Assembly (NCBI GenBank): GCA_030745955.1
Contig: JASLNQ010000059.1
Span: forward strand, 1 to 9,988
DNA length: 9,988 nt
Origin: Dehalococcoidia bacterium
Lineage (GTDB): Bacteria > Chloroflexota > Dehalococcoidia > UBA1151 > UBA1328
Direction of reading: 5' to 3'
Under the pieces are notes generated by a model. That model was given only the letters and a program-made list of their open reading frames with translations. It was not told the DNA's origin and searched no databases. Every line of letters begins with the position of its first letter. The stretch's first letter is position 1. Position numbers and translations under genes: made by a program. Positions 1-6,491 of this stretch are shown here, in pieces.

Positions 1-1134
1 TGCGGCCTTCGAACGGTGGTGGTCGAAGCCGACAGCGGCGCCATCGGCGGCAAGGACTCCCAGGAGTTCATTGTCCTGGCGGACAGTGGAGAGGACGAGG
101 TGGTCCTCTGCTCCGGGGGCGACTACGCCGCCAACATGGAGAAGGCGGAGTTCATCAAGACCGAATTTCCCCAGGAAGAACTCGGCACGGTCGAAGAATT
201 TGCCACCCCGGGCGTGAAGACCATCGAGGCGCTTGCGAAGATGGAAGGCGTGCCGCGATCGAGGACCGCCAAGGCCGTTTTCTACAGCGCCGCCGACGAG
301 GTGATAATCGTTACGATCCGGGGTGATTACGATGTCAACGAAACGAAGCTGCGAAACCTGCTTGGTGGTACCGAGCCCCGGCTGGCGACACCCGAGGAAG
401 TGAAGGCCGCCGGCCTGGTCGCCGGATCGGCTTCGGCGGTTGGGCTCGACCATATCAAGAGCGTTGTCGACGATTCCATCCCGATGGGTGCGAACTATCT
501 TGCCGGGGCCAACAGGGAGGGCTTCCACCTGCGGAATGTCAATCTTGGCCGCGATTTCAAGGCCGATATTCTCGGTGATATTGCCGAAGCCAGGGAAGGC
601 TATGCATCACCCGACGGCAGGGGAAAGCTGGTTGCCAGGCGCGGGATCGAAATCGGGCACGTTTTCAAGCTCGACAACACCTACTCGTCGAAAATGGGCG
701 CTACTTACACCGATGAAGACGGCGGCCAGAACGACATCCTGATGGGCTGCTACGGCATTGGTGTCGGACGACTGCTGGCAGCTGCCGTGGAGGCGAACCA
801 CGACGACTTCGGCATGGCCCTGCCGCAGGCGATAGCCCCGTACGACATCTACCTGGCGGGTCTGAACCTCAACGATGCCGATATTTCGGGTAAGGCGGAA
901 ATGCTTTACGAAACGCTGCAAGACGCAGGCTTCGAGGTCCTCTTCGACGACCGCGACGCACCCCCCGGCGTGAAGTTCAAGGATGCCGACCTGATGGGTA
1001 TACCGGCCAGGGTGGTGATCAGTTCCCGGAGCCTCGGGAACGGTGGGGTAGAGGTGAAGGACAGGACGGCGAAAGACTCCGAGATAGTGGTCGAGGCCGA
1101 CGTGGTAGAGGCAGTGCGTAGAATTCTTGGTTAG
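1..1134 (+). CDS. proS: Prolyl-tRNA synthetase, 5'-truncated by window edge
   Basis: Class II aminoacyl-tRNA synthetase that charges tRNA-Pro with proline in the cytoplasm. The reading frame is open from base 1, so the gene starts upstream; 377 codons are visible of about 570 usual for the bacterial form. The visible part begins in the motif 2 region (VEADSGAIGG, then SQEFIVLA). The inserted YbaK-like editing domain follows at roughly visible residues 55-190; in this family it clears Ala-tRNA-Pro. Motif 3 is at about 246-263 (MGCYGIGVGRLL). The C-terminal HGTP anticodon-binding domain spans about 268-360 and includes FDDRDAPPGVKFKDADLMGIP. The stop is TAG. No clear T-tract terminator follows. 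An internal GTG at 16 is inside the conserved motif and is not the real start. Identification is secure from motif order. Confidence 0.97.
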   Translation, partial: CGLRTVVVEADSGAIGGKDSQEFIVLADSGEDEVVLCSGGDYAANMEKAEFIKTEFPQEELGTVEEFATPGVKTIEALAKMEGVPRSRTAKAVFYSAADEVIIVTIRGDYDVNETKLRNLLGGTEPRLATPEEVKAAGLVAGSASAVGLDHIKSVVDDSIPMGANYLAGANREGFHLRNVNLGRDFKADILGDIAEAREGYASPDGRGKLVARRGIEIGHVFKLDNTYSSKMGATYTDEDGGQNDILMGCYGIGVGRLLAAAVEANHDDFGMALPQAIAPYDIYLAGLNLNDADISGKAEMLYETLQDAGFEVLFDDRDAPPGVKFKDADLMGIPARVVISSRSLGNGGVEVKDRTAKDSEIVVEADVVEAVRRILG

Positions 1135-1145
1135 GGCCTGCCCTT

Positions 1146-1311
1146 CCCGCTCCGGTGCTGCCATCACCGACTCGTACGTTGCCCTCGTCCCGACCGGAGT
1201 GGAGGGATCACCAACCAACGCGGGAAGACTCACCGATTCAGCCCGCTCTGGCCCTGCCATCACAAGGTGCATTCACTCGCCACGACGCAAGTTGGTGCCC
1301 CAGACCGTGGA
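1146..1311. repeat. Two diverged copies of a hairpin-forming repeat in the proS/phosphatase convergent spacer
   Basis: A 22-bp segment at 1146-1167 recurs at 1242-1263 with 19 of 22 bases identical (mismatches at repeat positions 8, 11 and 12). In copy 1, CTCCGGT (1150-1156) pairs perfectly with ACCGGAG (1193-1199), and the stem extends outward to 10 bp with one G-T pair. In copy 2, TCTGG (1247-1251) can pair with CCAGA (1300-1304). The distal arms of both copies end in GTGGA (1199-1203 and 1307-1311), and both loops contain ACTCG. The substituted bases partly preserve pairing, suggesting a duplicated structured element of about 60-70 bp. The whole 259-bp spacer has no supportable gene. Function unknown; a dispersed intergenic palindrome or part of the 3' ends of the two convergent transcripts are possibilities. 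Confidence 0.5.
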
Positions 1312-1338
1312 ATAGAAAACTTACTCGCCGAAACGGCG
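1311..1338 (-). terminator. Weak candidate terminator for the minus-strand phosphatase
   Basis: Downstream of the phosphatase stop, reading the minus strand, CGCCG and CGGCG form a 5-bp stem with a TTT loop (1338 to 1326). AGTAAG, four T and then CTATT follow. The stem is short and the T-tract starts six bases after it, so efficiency would be low. Location at the gene end is the main support. Confidence 0.25.
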
Positions 1339-1393
1339 GCATCCCTCCGCAGGTGTCGGGCAGAGAACAGGGTGGACTCCATCCGGGCAGCAC

Positions 1394-2095
1394 TCACGAC
1401 GCGGAAGCACCCAAACCCTTCACCACCTCCAGCACCTCGTGGAACGTCTCGAACGGTGAGTGGCCAATTCCCTTCGACTCGCAGACCTCGCGCAAACTCC
1501 CTGTTGCAAGCACGATATCGGCCTGGCTCACCACGCACGCGTCTGAAACCCCGTCGCCAATGAACATCACCCGGAAGCCCCTGCGGCGTAACCGCCAGAC
1601 CCTGTCGCACTTACACATCGCGGTCATACCGCAATCGCGCAACCCACCCGGCATCGTCATTACGCCAAACCCTTGGTCGTCGTAATCGACAACGGGGCGG
1701 GCACGTGGAAGATCGCCGAACCCGTTCACTTCCAGGATGGCATCGACGTAGAAGTGCATACCGCTTGAAGCGACCTCGACCGGAATTTCGCGAGACCGGC
1801 AAAACTCGACCAGTTCGCCAAACCCCTCGCGTATCGTGGCCCAGTCGACCGATTGCGCGACAGCTTCGGCTTCACGTTCTTCGCGAAGCAGACCGATCTC
1901 GTGAGACCACAGTTCCCGAACGTTCATTTCGCCTGCACGATAGCGGTCGAGTGCGGCGTCCCAGCCCGGTTCCGCAAAGTTGATCACGACCTGGTCGCCA
2001 ATATCGCGAGTGGTGATCGTTCCATCGAAATCGATGAGGACCGCCAATGGCTGATTATTCGCATCCGGAATCACGTTTGTTTGCACCTGTTTCAT
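1394..2095 (-). CDS. MtnX-like HAD-IB family phosphatase
   Basis: A 233-residue haloacid dehalogenase superfamily phosphatase of subfamily IB. Motif I is DFDGT at 22-26 (nucleophile D22, acid/base D24). Motif II serine is in the ASSGM segment near 110-111. Motif III lysine is probably K152 in CKCDR. Motif IV is GDGVSD at 170-175, with D171 and D175 for Mg2+. Length, the IREGF segment and the Cys-containing stretch before motif III resemble MtnX, the 2-hydroxy-3-keto-5-methylthiopentenyl-1-phosphate phosphatase of methionine salvage. No other salvage gene is in view, so the substrate is open; a phosphoserine-phosphatase-like role is the alternative. ATG at 2095 is the first start before motif I, but no good ribosome-binding site precedes it. 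It is transcribed against its neighbours and converges on proS. Confidence 0.88.
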   Translation of the reverse strand: MKQVQTNVIPDANNQPLAVLIDFDGTITTRDIGDQVVINFAEPGWDAALDRYRAGEMNVRELWSHEIGLLREEREAEAVAQSVDWATIREGFGELVEFCRSREIPVEVASSGMHFYVDAILEVNGFGDLPRARPVVDYDDQGFGVMTMPGGLRDCGMTAMCKCDRVWRLRRRGFRVMFIGDGVSDACVVSQADIVLATGSLREVCESKGIGHSPFETFHEVLEVVKGLGASAS

Positions 2096-2123
2096 CGGGC
2101 GAAAAAAGACCGTACGTGGTAAG

Positions 2124-2152
2124 GTTAACCGAGGTAGGGCTCAGTTATTCAA
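2124..2152 (-). promoter_or_regulatory. Candidate sigma-70-type promoter for the MtnX-like gene
   Basis: On the minus strand TTGAAT (2152-2147) is followed after exactly 17 bases by GTTAAC (2129-2124), giving a leader of about 20-25 bases before the ATG at 2095. The -35 match is good (4 of 6), the -10 match poor (3 of 6). The -10 falls in a GGTTAACC palindrome (2123-2130). This is a spacing-based guess only. Confidence 0.22.
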
Positions 2153-2168
2153 AGAGCTTGACGTTGAG

Positions 2169-2191
2169 AAGTGGGCGCCGCCCACTTTTTT
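2169..2191 (+). terminator. Intrinsic terminator hairpin in the nusA leader (putative attenuator)
   Basis: AAGTGGGC (2169-2176) and GCCCACTT (2180-2187) form a perfect 8-bp stem with a 3-base GCC loop. It merges into a six-T tract at 2186-2191, a textbook Rho-independent terminator for plus-strand transcription. The minus strand has no T-tract after the stem, so it is directional. It ends 35 bases before the nusA start, and no plus-strand gene lies between it and proS about 1 kb upstream. It therefore acts either on the nusA leader transcript or on read-through from proS. A competing pairing is possible: GAGGT and GGGC (2131-2140, bulged A2136) with GCCCACTTT (2180-2188). That pairing would disrupt the terminator. 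Confidence 0.8.
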
Positions 2192-2214
2192 GGTGTTTGG
2201 CGAAAACGTGACTC

Positions 2215-2220
2215 GGAGGA
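2215..2220 (+). promoter_or_regulatory. Strong ribosome-binding site that fixes the nusA TTG start
   Basis: GGAGGA lies six bases before the TTG at 2227. No ATG or GTG nearby is as well placed, so the site decides the start codon. A strong Shine-Dalgarno combined with a weak TTG codon is notable for a gene likely to be autoregulated. Confidence 0.8.
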
Positions 2221-2226
2221 CAGGCG

Positions 2227-3810
2227 TTGAAGAGTGATCTGCTAGTAGCGGTTACCCAACTCGCCGCGGAACGAAATCTCCCCCAGCCGGTGGTAGTAAA
2301 GGCTGTGGAAGCTGCGCTCGCGTCCGCCTACAAGCACGACCCTGCCGCCATGGGCCAGGACGTGATCGTCGATATGGACCCGGTCGACGGCGAAGTCACA
2401 GTCTGGACTGTCAGGCACGTTGTCGAAGACGTCGAAGACCCCCTCATGGAGCTGACCGCCGACCAGGCACAGGACCTGCAGGCCGGTGCAATAGTCGGCG
2501 ATATTATTGAGACCGGTCGACTCGAGTACAACCCGGGACGAATCGCAGCCCAGACCGCCAAGCAGGTCGTCATGCAACGGCTCCGCGAGGCCGAACGGGA
2601 CATCGTATTTGAAGAGTTCATCGATAAAGAGGGCGAAGTCCTGACCGCCACGGTCCAGCGCGTTGAGTCGCGCTGGGTGACCGTCGACCTCGGGCGTGCC
2701 GAAGCCGTCATGCCCCCGACCGAGCAATCGCCGTTCGAGCGCTACCGTCCCGGTCAGCAGTTAAAATTCTTCGTGGTGCAGGTCGGCCGCACGATCCGCG
2801 GTCCCGAGATCATCGTTTCGCGAACGCACCCCGACCTCCTGCGGCGCCTGTTCGAAGTCGAGGTCCCCGAGATATTCAGCGGTGTGATCGAGATCAAGGC
2901 GATCGCCCGCGAGCCGGGTGCGCGCTCGAAGGTCGCAGTCCACTCGAACCAGGACGGCGTCGACGCCGTCGGCGCCTGCGTGGGCCTGCGCGGAATCCGC
3001 ATCCAGAACGTCGTGAACGAACTCCTCGGAGAAAAGATCGACGTAATCGAGTGGGATGAAGATCCGATAAAGTTCATTTCAAACTCACTCAGCCCCGCCG
3101 TGGTCGACAATGTCGACCTCAAAGAGGAAGAAGAGTCAGCGACGGTGCTCGTCCCCGACCGCCAGCTTTCACTGGCCATTGGCCGGGAGGGCCAGAATGC
3201 CCGACTCGCCGCGAAGCTGACCAACTGGCGGATCGACATCCAGGGCACCAGCCAGGTTGTCGAGCCAGAACCAGAGGTTGTCGAGCCTGTTGTCGCAGCG
3301 CCTGAATCGACTCCGGATGCTGAGATACCCGCTGCGGCTGCGGTAGCCGTCGGGGAACCCGCCGCAACAGAAACAACCCCTGTTGAGGAGACTGCCGCCG
3401 CCCAGACCACAACCGAGATCGCCGCCGAAGTGGTCGAAGTGGTCGAAGGTACCGAAGAGCCGGCAGTACCGGCGGCCGAAGTTGAAACAGCACCGGCTGA
3501 AGCACCAGAGCCAGAAGTGGAAGATCCAGCCGACACTGGCGTCGACGCCGAACTGCTCGCTCTTGAAGAAGAACTCGCTGCCCTCGAGCTGGAAGAGAAG
3601 GCACGCAAGGAAGCCGAAGCCGCCGAAATACTCGTCATCTCATCCGATGAACTCTGGCAGGTCGACACAGACTCGAGTACCCCCGCGGCCAGCGAGAGCG
3701 CTGGCGGGATCAGGTTCGCCGAGGACATCGCCGGATTCCGAGAGACTGACCAGGGCCGTCGTGGTGGTCGTCGCGGCGGCAGTAGCGCACGTAATCGCCG
3801 TCGCAGATAA
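2227..3810 (+). CDS. nusA: Transcription termination/antitermination factor NusA
   Basis: NusA binds RNA polymerase and nascent RNA, promotes pausing and modulates intrinsic termination and antitermination. The 527 residues show the N-terminal polymerase-binding domain (about 1-125), an S1 domain (about 133-200), KH1 (about 210-276, with GARSKVAVHS at 231-240 and GLRGIRIQNVV at 253-263) and KH2 (about 280-340, with AIGREGQNARLA at 317-328). After residue 342 the conserved fold ends. It is replaced by an Ala/Pro/Glu/Val-rich acidic tail of roughly 140 residues, a helical Glu/Leu/Ala stretch at about 450-475, and a basic end, GRRGGRRGGSSARNRRRR. The start is TTG with a strong ribosome-binding site. 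It is the first gene of the operon, 41 bp before ylxR. rimP, the usual upstream partner, is missing here. Confidence 0.97.
   Translation: MKSDLLVAVTQLAAERNLPQPVVVKAVEAALASAYKHDPAAMGQDVIVDMDPVDGEVTVWTVRHVVEDVEDPLMELTADQAQDLQAGAIVGDIIETGRLEYNPGRIAAQTAKQVVMQRLREAERDIVFEEFIDKEGEVLTATVQRVESRWVTVDLGRAEAVMPPTEQSPFERYRPGQQLKFFVVQVGRTIRGPEIIVSRTHPDLLRRLFEVEVPEIFSGVIEIKAIAREPGARSKVAVHSNQDGVDAVGACVGLRGIRIQNVVNELLGEKIDVIEWDEDPIKFISNSLSPAVVDNVDLKEEEESATVLVPDRQLSLAIGREGQNARLAAKLTNWRIDIQGTSQVVEPEPEVVEPVVAAPESTPDAEIPAAAAVAVGEPAATETTPVEETAAAQTTTEIAAEVVEVVEGTEEPAVPAAEVETAPAEAPEPEVEDPADTGVDAELLALEEELAALELEEKARKEAEAAEILVISSDELWQVDTDSSTPAASESAGGIRFAEDIAGFRETDQGRRGGRRGGSSARNRRRR
3254..3449 (+). repeat. Short direct repeats in the acidic-tail coding region of nusA
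   Basis: A 13-bp unit (AGGTTGTCGAGCC) occurs at 3254-3266 and 3275-3287, a 21-bp (7-codon) period encoding VVEP twice. GAAGTGGTC occurs in tandem at 3427-3435 and 3436-3444, followed by a partial third unit, encoding EVVEVVEG. All repeats are in frame. This looks like slippage-prone low-complexity expansion of the tail; length may vary among relatives. Confidence 0.65.
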
Positions 3811-3851
3811 TTTCTGGTCGGCTAACGGCGTAAGGCACAGAGAGGTGCCCG

Positions 3852-4130
3852 ATGGCCCAGGCAGAGCGTGTCCCGGTCCGCACTTGTGTCGTTTGCAGGG
3901 AACGAAAGCCCAAAGACGGACTTCTCCGGATCGTGCGAACTCCCGGAGGCGAGGTTGTATTTGACCCGACCGGCCGGTTAAACGGGCGGGGAGCGTATGT
4001 TTGCAGCGATGCCGATCACTGGGGTGAGGGCGTCAACAGGGGTAAACTGACACACGCGCTGAAATTAGGAATTGACGAATCAACGATGAAGTCGCTCAGC
4101 GAAGCCGTTATTGCACACGAGGCTGAGTAG
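3852..4130 (+). CDS. rnpM: YlxR/RnpM family RNase P modulator (DUF448)
   Basis: A 92-residue protein with the YlxR signature: RTCVVCRERKPK at 10-21, LLRIVR just after it, and the DPTGRLNGRGAYVC segment at about 38-51, all forming the conserved RNA-binding face. YlxR (RnpM) in Bacillus binds the RNase P RNA and modulates tRNA processing, and it has also been linked to transcriptional regulation; role here is by family. ATG at 3852 is preceded by GAGGTG (3842-3847) with a 4-base spacer. Position between nusA and infB is the standard one for this family. The L7Ae-like protein gene that often follows in Firmicutes is absent; infB starts 29 bp downstream. Confidence 0.95.
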   Translation: MAQAERVPVRTCVVCRERKPKDGLLRIVRTPGGEVVFDPTGRLNGRGAYVCSDADHWGEGVNRGKLTHALKLGIDESTMKSLSEAVIAHEAE

Positions 4131-4159
4131 CGGTTCCATCGAGAGGAACGAACTGGTAA

Positions 4160-6025
4160 ATGGCACAACGTCGCGGACAGGGCAACTACAGGCGTCGATC
4201 AAATCGACGCAACAACTCTCGTGATGAGGGCAACAGGGTCCCACGCGTCGCAGTCGAAGACAACACGCCGCGGACTCCGGTTGAACTCCCGGCAACTACC
4301 ACCGTAGGCGAACTGGCCGAAATTCTAGAGATGTCAAACGTCGACACCATCAAGGCCCTGATGCGGTTGGGCATCATGGCCACGGTCAATGAGACCGTCG
4401 AGTTCGATGTAGCTGCGAAGGTTGCCGCGTCGTTCAAGATTGGCGTACTGAGGCCCAAAGAACGTGAAGAAAGCACGGCAGCCGTACGAGTTGGCGTCGA
4501 TGACGCCCTGACAGAGGAAAATGCCACCATCCGTCCACCAGTCGTGACTGTGCTTGGTCACGTCGACCATGGGAAGACAACCCTGCTCGATGCAATTCGA
4601 GGGGCAAACGTTGTCGACACTGAAGCCGGCGGGATCACCCAGAGCATCGGTGCCTACCAGGTCGAAAGAGAAGATCAGCTCCTGACATTTATCGATACTC
4701 CCGGCCACGCTGCTTTCACACAGATGAGGGCCAGCGGCGCACAGGTGACCGATATCGCAGTCCTGGTTGTCGCGGCCGACGATGGTGTCATGCCGCAGAC
4801 TCTCGAAGCCATCGACCACGCCCGGGCCGCTGGCGTCCCAATTATCGTGGCGATCAACAAAATGGACGCGCCGGGTGCCGACATCGACCGTACAAACGCT
4901 CAGCTTGCCGAACACGAAATCATTGTCGAGTCCTACGGCGGTGAAACTGTAGCCGTCCCTGTATCGGCCCTCAAGGGTGAAGGAATTGACGAGTTACTCG
5001 AATCACTCCTCCTGGTCGCTGAAATCCAGGAACTCAAGGCCAACCCCGACCGCCCGGGAATTGGCGTCGTTATTGAATCTCACATGGACCGGTCACGCGG
5101 CTCGATCGCATCGGTGCTGGTCCGCTCCGGGGTGGTCCGCACCGGTGACAACGTTGTTGCCGGTACTTTCCGCGGGCGAATCAAGTCGATGGTCAACGGA
5201 TTCGGCGATATTGTGACGGAGGCGGGACCCTCGACGCCTATCGAGGTGCTTGGCCTGAACGGGACCCCCGCGGCAGGTGATCAGTTCGATGTCGTAGCGA
5301 GCGACCGGGAAGGTCGCGATCTCGTCACCACCCGTGAGCGGCTTGCCTCCAAGCGCAAGGAAACGCGGGCCGCAACGACCATGGCCGAGGTTATGCGGCG
5401 CGTTCAGCAGTCGGATGCAAAAGAACTGCTGGTGGTGGTCAAGACCGGCAATCATGGCTCAATCGACGCAGTTCAGCGCGCAGTCGAGCAAGTTTCGGGC
5501 GACGAGGTCCAGGTCCGGGTGCTATCCGCTTCTTCCGGTGCGATCAACGAAGCCGATATTCTCCTTGCCTCAGCCTCCGACGCAATTGTCATGGGATTCG
5601 AAACCACCGTTGAGCCCGGTGCCCGCAAGCACGCCGACGCTGAGGGTGTGACGATCCGTATGTACGACATCATTTACAACCTCGTGGACGAAGTCGTAGA
5701 CGCTGCACGCAGCCTGCTCGAACCCGAACGCAGGATTGTCGTCACCGGTCATGCCAATATCCTTGAAATATTCCCACATGGCAGACGTGAGCAGATCGCC
5801 GGTGTGAGGGTCACCGACGGAGTCTTGAGGCGAGCCGGACGAATGCGCGTGGTACGTCATGGCGAAGAGATCTTCGACGGGGCGATCACCTCGATGCGAC
5901 ACCTCAAGGACAATGTCCGGGAACTTACCAACAACTTCGAGGGTGGTATCAAGATCGACGGGTTCCACGAGTACGAGGAAGGCGACGTTCTTGAGGGCTA
6001 CGAAATCCAGGTGACCAGGCGATAG
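4160..6025 (+). CDS. infB: Translation initiation factor IF-2
   Basis: GTPase that delivers fMet-tRNA to the 30S subunit and promotes 50S joining. At 621 residues it is a short form: a basic Arg/Asn/Gly-rich N-terminus (1-30), an IF2_N helical domain (about 43-95), then the G domain. G1 is GHVDHGKT at 133-140, G2 GGIT at 157-160, G3 DTPGH at 179-183, G4 NKMD at 233-236 and G5 SALK at 269-272. Domain II follows (about 300-390), then domain III (about 405-510) and the C-terminal C1/C2 region. The C2 end departs from the usual pattern: the common KR(Y/F)K stretch is RHLK, and the usual ECG reads EGG (see findings). ATG at 4160 follows AGAGGA (4142-4147) at a rather long 12-base spacing. It is the centre of the nusA operon. 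Confidence 0.97.
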   Translation: MAQRRGQGNYRRRSNRRNNSRDEGNRVPRVAVEDNTPRTPVELPATTTVGELAEILEMSNVDTIKALMRLGIMATVNETVEFDVAAKVAASFKIGVLRPKEREESTAAVRVGVDDALTEENATIRPPVVTVLGHVDHGKTTLLDAIRGANVVDTEAGGITQSIGAYQVEREDQLLTFIDTPGHAAFTQMRASGAQVTDIAVLVVAADDGVMPQTLEAIDHARAAGVPIIVAINKMDAPGADIDRTNAQLAEHEIIVESYGGETVAVPVSALKGEGIDELLESLLLVAEIQELKANPDRPGIGVVIESHMDRSRGSIASVLVRSGVVRTGDNVVAGTFRGRIKSMVNGFGDIVTEAGPSTPIEVLGLNGTPAAGDQFDVVASDREGRDLVTTRERLASKRKETRAATTMAEVMRRVQQSDAKELLVVVKTGNHGSIDAVQRAVEQVSGDEVQVRVLSASSGAINEADILLASASDAIVMGFETTVEPGARKHADAEGVTIRMYDIIYNLVDEVVDAARSLLEPERRIVVTGHANILEIFPHGRREQIAGVRVTDGVLRRAGRMRVVRHGEEIFDGAITSMRHLKDNVRELTNNFEGGIKIDGFHEYEEGDVLEGYEIQVTRR

Positions 6026-6051
6026 GCGCCGGCCATCCTTCGGATTCACCG

Positions 6052-6068
6052 CCGGGTAGTAAACCCGG
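6052..6068 (+). other. Hairpin in the infB-rbfA spacer
   Basis: CCGGGT (6052-6057) and ACCCGG (6063-6068) form a perfect 6-bp stem with an AGTAA loop, in the only long gap (91 bp) inside the operon. A smaller ATCC/GGAT hairpin (6035-6045) sits just upstream. There is no T-tract, so it is not an intrinsic terminator; it may be an RNA processing or stability element, or nothing. Confidence 0.35.
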
Positions 6069-6116
6069 TTACCCCCGTCGGCATCCGATCTACCGGCCGC
6101 AGGAGTTACGCAAGCA

Positions 6117-6491
6117 GTGGACAGACGTGGCGAGCGCGTTAATCACACCATTCGGCGCGAGCTCGGACCCCTCATCGAAGACCTGAGCGACCCGCGGTTG
6201 TCGCCCATGACATCGGTTACCTCGGTAGAAGTCAACCGTGATCTATCGATCGCCAAGGTGTACGTCAGCGTCATGGGCACCGATGAAGAGCGCGATCTCA
6301 CCCTCGAGGCGCTGCGCTCGGCCGCGACCCGGCTCAGGATGGAACTTTCGCAGCAAATAGTTATTCGTAAAATGCCCAGGCTGACGTTTATCACCGACAA
6401 CACGATGCAGTCAGGTGCCGACATGGACCAACTGATCGATCAGGCGATTGCCGAGGACAGCCGACGCCACGCCGACAGGGACGACAGTTGA
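6117..6491 (+). CDS. rbfA: 30S ribosome-binding factor RbfA
   Basis: RbfA binds the immature 30S subunit near helix 1 of 16S rRNA and is needed for late subunit maturation and cold adaptation. The 124 residues match the family throughout: the N-terminal helix with DPRLSPMTSVTSVEV (25-39), the SIAKVYVSVMG strand, the LRSAATRLRMEL helix, and the KH-type IRKMPRLTFITDNTM segment before SGADMDQLID. The start is GTG at 6117, with AGGAG at 6101-6105 (11-base spacer). The stop TGA overlaps the truB TTG start as TTGA, implying translational coupling. Confidence 0.96.
   Translation: MDRRGERVNHTIRRELGPLIEDLSDPRLSPMTSVTSVEVNRDLSIAKVYVSVMGTDEERDLTLEALRSAATRLRMELSQQIVIRKMPRLTFITDNTMQSGADMDQLIDQAIAEDSRRHADRDDS

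Noticed and set aside
607..1272. Minus-strand open frame of 221 codons overlapping proS.
   Set aside because: Fully antisense to a conserved synthetase, no family motifs; a codon-bias shadow.
1135..1393. Possible T-box leader: AGGGTGGA near 1369 resembles the T-box core and the spacer has the right length.
   Set aside because: The rest of the core (ACCGCG) does not match, no specifier stem is evident, and the next plus-strand gene is over 800 bp away beyond an opposing gene.
2123..2130. GGTTAACC palindrome in the phosphatase/nusA divergent spacer as an operator.
   Set aside because: An 8-bp palindrome is expected by chance about once per few hundred bases; it does not extend further.
2158..2186. 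TTGACG at 2158-2163 as a -35 box for nusA.
   Set aside because: At 16-18 bp spacing the -10 position falls in the GC-rich terminator stem, with no match to TATAAT.
2754..3728. Minus-strand open frame of 324 codons under nusA, rich in Ser, Thr and Ala.
   Set aside because: Composition is the antisense mirror of the GAA/GCC/GTC-rich nusA tail; no motifs.
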